Positions 53,266 to 54,545 of a DNA stretch of 54,545 nucleotides are shown here, in pieces; the first letter of the stretch is position 1, and each line of letters opens with the position of its first letter. The translations under genes were made by a program, and so were the position numbers. This DNA is from Actinophytocola sp. (GTDB taxonomy: Bacteria > Actinomycetota > Actinomycetes > Mycobacteriales > Pseudonocardiaceae), in NCBI RefSeq assembly GCF_009379765.1, contig NZ_WHTD01000039.1, positions 1 through 54,545 of the forward strand, written 5' to 3'. The notes below the pieces were generated by a model. That model saw only the letters and a list, made by a program, of their open reading frames with translations, did no database searches and was not told the origin of the DNA.

Positions 53266-54124
53266 CGTGCTCCTCTCGCGGCTCACCCAGGGCGGTTGCC
53301 ACGGTGGCAAGCCATGCGCGGGACTGTCCCTCGTCCAGCGCAACCCTATCCAGGTCGGCCGCGATTCGCCGGTAGCTTTCGACGGTGTCCTTGCGCTCCT
53401 GGAACACCGTGCAGGTCATGTTCTCCAGGAACACCACCGGGTTGTCCTCGATGAAGTCCATGAGCTCGAACGGATACCAGCCGCCGTGGGTGCCGGCCGC
53501 GTCGGGAGTCACCCGAATGGCCACCCGCGGTCGGACCGCCATCCGCAGGAGCTGGTGCACCTGGTCAGACATGATCTTTCGGCCGAACCCCGTGCGGGTC
53601 ACGACGTACTCGTCGATGAAGAAGTGGAACGTGGCCGGGTTCGTGCGATCGAAGATCTCCTGACGCCTCAACCGCAGCTGTACCCGCTCCTCGATCTCCT
53701 CGTTCGGGATGATCGGCGACGCCTTCATGAGCGCCCGCATGTAGCTCTCGGTCTGCACCAGGCCGGGCACCAGCACGTTCTGGAAGTCGGTGATCGCGAT
53801 CGCCACATCCTCGTGCGCGGCAAGGGTGAGGTGCCGTTCCGGCAGCCGGTCGCCGAACTGCTGCCACCAGCCCAGGTCGTAGGCGTCCTTGGCCAGGTCC
53901 AGCAGCTCGTCCCGCTTCGGGCCGGTGATCCCGACGATCGCCAGGAACGCGGCGATGTCCACCAGCCGCGCGCCGCGCTTGCCGCTGTAGAGCCGGCTTA
54001 TGCGGCTGGGCGACCATTTCAGCAACAACGCGATCTGCCGGCCGTTGAGGCCCTTGGCCGCCGCCGCCCGCGCCAGGACCCGCCCCAGCTCTCGCGACTT
54101 GACGGTCGGCTCGAGGTCGAACAT
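53213..54124 (-). CDS. XRE-family HTH regulator with DUF5753 domain (second WhiJ-type pair)
   Basis: The 303-residue protein is homologous to that at 7455-8357 along its length: N-terminal HTH (LNGRQIALLLKWSPSRISRL) and DUF5753 sensor (LVPGLVQTESYMRALMKASP, FHFFIDEYVVTR). ATG 54124 with GAGGGG upstream. Likely paired with the overlapping DUF397 gene. Confidence 0.87.
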   Translation of the reverse strand: MFDLEPTVKSRELGRVLARAAAAKGLNGRQIALLLKWSPSRISRLYSGKRGARLVDIAAFLAIVGITGPKRDELLDLAKDAYDLGWWQQFGDRLPERHLTLAAHEDVAIAITDFQNVLVPGLVQTESYMRALMKASPIIPNEEIEERVQLRLRRQEIFDRTNPATFHFFIDEYVVTRTGFGRKIMSDQVHQLLRMAVRPRVAIRVTPDAAGTHGGWYPFELMDFIEDNPVVFLENMTCTVFQERKDTVESYRRIAADLDRVALDEGQSRAWLATVATALGEPREEHDESAPAGDPDLEDKFFH

Positions 54125-54154
54125 TGCGCACACCCCTCGTCACTCAGTGGTCAG

Positions 54155-54173
54155 ATGCGACCAAAGTAGAACG
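54155..54173 (-). promoter_or_regulatory. Promoter motif shared by both WhiJ-type pairs
   Basis: CGTTCTA-N4-GGTCGCAT on the minus strand, about 31 bases upstream of ATG 54124; TACTTT within it can serve as -10. Confidence 0.45.
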
Positions 54174-54284
54174 AGTCGTGGCAGATCAAGGCATCCGCGC
54201 CGACGGTTTCACTCGGACGTATAGCAGGTGCGGGAAGGCCAATACAGCCCCGTCGAGCCTGCCCACGAATACCAGCCCGCCCCC

Positions 54285-54545
54285 GTGTCACCCCCCGGCG
54301 CCACCGTGTCGCCCCCTCACGTCGCCAAGTCGCCCCCCGGCGTCGCCGTGTCGCCCCGTGGTGTGGCCGTGTCGCCCCCTCACGTCGCCATGTCGTCCCC
54401 TCACGTCGCCAAGTCGCCCCCCGGCGTCGCCAAGTCGTCCCCTCACGTCGCCAAGTCGCCCCCCGGCGTCGCCAAGTCGTCCCCTCACGTCGCCAAGTCG
54501 CCCCCCGGCGTCGCCAAGTCGTCCCCTCACGTCGCCAAGTCGCCC
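54285..54545. repeat. 21-bp GC-rich tandem array, continuing past window end
   Basis: At least twelve units alternate between CACGTCGCCAAGTCGCCCCCC and GGCGTCGCCAAGTCGTCCCCT, with more diverged units at the left edge. In the minus frame it encodes heptad-like GRLGDVR/GRLGDAG repeats, but no start signal supports a gene. The stretch 54174-54284 shows nothing. Confidence 0.85.

Noticed and set aside
54288..54530. Minus-strand frame with heptad GRLGDVR repeats
   Set aside because: It is the translation of the 21-bp repeats; no start signal and similar arrays elsewhere are clearly non-coding.

Overview
The window is very GC-rich, uses GTG and TTG starts freely and encodes on both strands. It carries the actinobacterial order ftsK / rnj-dapA / thyX / dapB-pepR-pnp-rpsO / ribF / truB / dinF-like MATE / nrnA known from Mycobacterium and the Pseudonocardiales. 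Together with WhiJ-type HTH/DUF397 pairs, several PknB-like kinases and many leaderless starts, this points to a Pseudonocardiales actinomycete (Lentzea, Saccharothrix or Amycolatopsis-like). The family assignment is inference; no marker gene settles the genus.

Layout. 1-8.4 kb: a truncated ArsR-type regulator divergent to an MFS pump, ftsK (with a one-base frameshift), an acyltransferase, a divergent Lrp/EamA pair and a WhiJ-type HTH + DUF397 pair. 8.4-17.6 kb: rnj and dapA (overlapping), two paralogous Ser/Thr kinases flanking a TIGR03085 protein, dinB, a roughly 530-bp array of degenerate 19-bp repeats, an ACT protein and thyX. 17.7-25.1 kb: an orphan HicB-like RHH regulator with a strongly patterned promoter and a DUF4097 partner, a YcaQ-like winged-helix protein coupled to an EamA transporter, a third kinase preceded by a tandemly duplicated 25-codon leader peptide, two GNATs and a small membrane protein. 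25.1-27.1 kb: a three-gene set of a 15-cysteine barrel-like protein, a Tat-exported protein and a MauE/DoxX redox membrane protein. 27.5-34.6 kb: dapB-pepR-pnp-rpsO-thpR-HTH-ribF.

34.6-37.9 kb is an accessory patch: decayed gene fragments, an ArsR-SRPBCC-YdeI operon with somewhat lower GC, and an unusual tRNA-Met(CAT) at the border. 38-43.2 kb: truB, MFS, MATE, CGNR zinc-finger regulator, an IS630 remnant and an aldo/keto reductase. 43.5-49 kb: a complete sugar ABC importer (binding protein, two permeases, UgpC/MsiK-type ATPase) with a SIS-domain sugar-phosphate enzyme; a perfect DasR-type (dre) half-palindrome pair lies upstream of the binding-protein gene, suggesting amino-sugar uptake under GlcNAc control. 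49-54.1 kb: nrnA, an exported esterase, a MarR regulator with a VOC gene broken by an amber stop, a Uma2 nuclease-fold protein and a second WhiJ-type HTH/DUF397 pair. The window ends inside a 21-bp tandem repeat array.

Recurring themes are a dispersed family of 21-22 bp GC-rich tandem repeats between genes (5.5, 19.3, 43.3 and 54.3 kb), leaderless promoters (TANNNT followed 6-8 bases later by the start codon), GTGA/ATGA start-stop overlaps, and three kinases whose extracellular parts share a Cys-x-x-x-His motif. Several coding frames are broken by single-base events (ftsK, an amidohydrolase, a VOC protein); whether these are mutations or sequencing errors cannot be decided from one sequence.
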